Positions 5,354 to 5,926 of a DNA stretch of 5,926 bases are shown here, piece by piece. How positions within the stretch are numbered: position 1 is the stretch's first letter; each line of letters opens with the position of its first letter. The notes under the pieces are model-generated. The model was not told the origin of the DNA. It saw only the letters and a list, made by a program, of their open reading frames with translations, and ran no database searches. Source of the DNA: Planctomycetota bacterium (GTDB lineage: Bacteria > Planctomycetota > UBA1135 > UBA2386); the NCBI GenBank assembly GCA_003235605.1, contig QJVU01000768.1, forward strand, positions 1 through 5,926, read 5' to 3'. Made by a program: the position numbers and the translations under genes.

Positions 5354-5926
5354 TCACCGCCGCCAGGTGAAACGGGGATTCTGGTACTTCTCGCTGGACA
5401 GGGTCTCGGCAAGGGCCTGCTCCCGGGGCGCAACATCTCCGGACGCAGCGCACAGTTCCAGGACCCGAGAGAGCTGCACGATCAGGGCGTCCACCAGCTG
5501 TGCCTTCCTGACGTCCGGAGGAACGATCAAAGACCCTTGGTGCAGGATTCGCTGCAGTGGGCGTTGCAACCTGCGCTGCGCAGAGCCGAGGATCTTCACT
5601 CCAGCGAGGCTGACGAGATCTGCGCCGCAGGGGTCGCGGAAACACCAGGCCGAAGCGTCGCACCGGCCACCATGGTGCTGCGATCCAGCCATCCTCGTAG
5701 CTATGCCGCTCTGTTCCAGTGCAGTGGCCACCGCGCGGTGAATGAGCTCATAGGACGCGGGAACGTTGCTCGGCAACAGGTCAGCATCAGCAGTGAGCGC
5801 GAAAGTGATCTCGTTCGTGTGGTAGATCGCGCCTCCGCCGGTAATGCGTCGCACCAGAACATGATCGCCAGGCACTGAGCGGAAGGCTTCTGCGCGCTGA
5901 AAGTAGCCCAACGAGAGTCCTGGAGG
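5354..5926 (-). CDS. Lipoate-protein ligase A / LipM-type octanoyltransferase, N-terminus cut by window edge
   Basis: This is a member of the BPL/LplA/LipB superfamily, which attaches lipoate or octanoate to lipoyl domains of 2-oxoacid dehydrogenases and the glycine cleavage system in the cytoplasm. The gene enters from the right edge. Reading on from there, the order is SLGYFQ, then RRITGGGAIYH, the lipoate-binding signature, then WCFRDPCGADLV (Cys codon at 5642-5644), then VKILGSAQRR (Lys codon at 5594-5596) and ILHQGSLIV. The Lys is the conserved acyl-adenylate-contacting residue of the family. The Cys-Phe aligns with the catalytic Cys of Bacillus LipM, so an octanoyltransferase is as possible as a ligase. 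The C-terminal KY-containing tail also resembles LipM. The frame has no clear start in the window, and homology shows the true N-terminus lies beyond it. The C-terminus is complete. A CMD-like gene follows 55 bp downstream on the same strand. Confidence 0.85.
   Translation of the reverse strand, partial: PPGLSLGYFQRAEAFRSVPGDHVLVRRITGGGAIYHTNEITFALTADADLLPSNVPASYELIHRAVATALEQSGIATRMAGSQHHGGRCDASAWCFRDPCGADLVSLAGVKILGSAQRRLQRPLQRILHQGSLIVPPDVRKAQLVDALIVQLSRVLELCAASGDVAPREQALAETLSSEKYQNPRFTWRR

Noticed and set aside
5299..5436. N-terminal extension of the CMD protein up to the ATG at 5436
   Set aside because: The extra residues are low-complexity Arg/Pro-rich sequence overlapping the end of the lipoyl-ligase gene; the CMD-like homology begins after the ATG at 5298.

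Overview
The window is GC-rich bacterial DNA, nearly all coding, with five genes rightward on the plus strand and two leftward on the minus strand. The mix is a phosphotransferase-system Enzyme I, a soluble histidine kinase with a single-domain response regulator, and a lipoyl ligase family enzyme. This suggests a high-GC Gram-negative of the deltaproteobacterial/myxobacterial or related uncultured kind. That placement is inference from gene content and codon style only.

Layout. Positions 1-104 hold the probable tail of an upstream gene that cannot be identified. Positions 131-1888 encode a complete PTS Enzyme I (ptsI) with every catalytic residue in register with the E. coli enzyme. One base after its stop begins a 225-residue protein made of four Myb/SANT-like helix-turn-helix repeats (1890-2567), almost certainly co-translated with ptsI. 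A 165-bp spacer (2568-2732) carries a hairpin and an imperfect direct repeat but no recognisable promoter. Then comes a signalling cluster: a single-domain STAS protein (2733-3116), a cytoplasmic PAS histidine kinase (3163-4269) and a receiver-only response regulator (4301-4675). A perfect 14-bp palindrome holds the ribosome binding site of the regulator gene. The regulator ends 5 bp from the stop of a convergent minus-strand pair: a lipoate ligase/octanoyltransferase-like gene entering from the right edge (5926-5354) and a protein with two tandem carboxymuconolactone-decarboxylase-like domains (5298-4681).

How they may work together. Enzyme I takes phosphate from PEP and passes it to an HPr-like carrier, which is not in this window. 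The Myb-repeat protein is the obvious candidate for a DNA-binding partner of that operon. The STAS, kinase and receiver genes look like one signalling module in which no gene has an output DNA-binding domain, so the output must be a protein-protein contact or a partner elsewhere. The minus-strand pair looks like a separate transcription unit. The least ordinary items are the four-repeat Myb protein coupled to ptsI and the palindrome over the response-regulator ribosome binding site.
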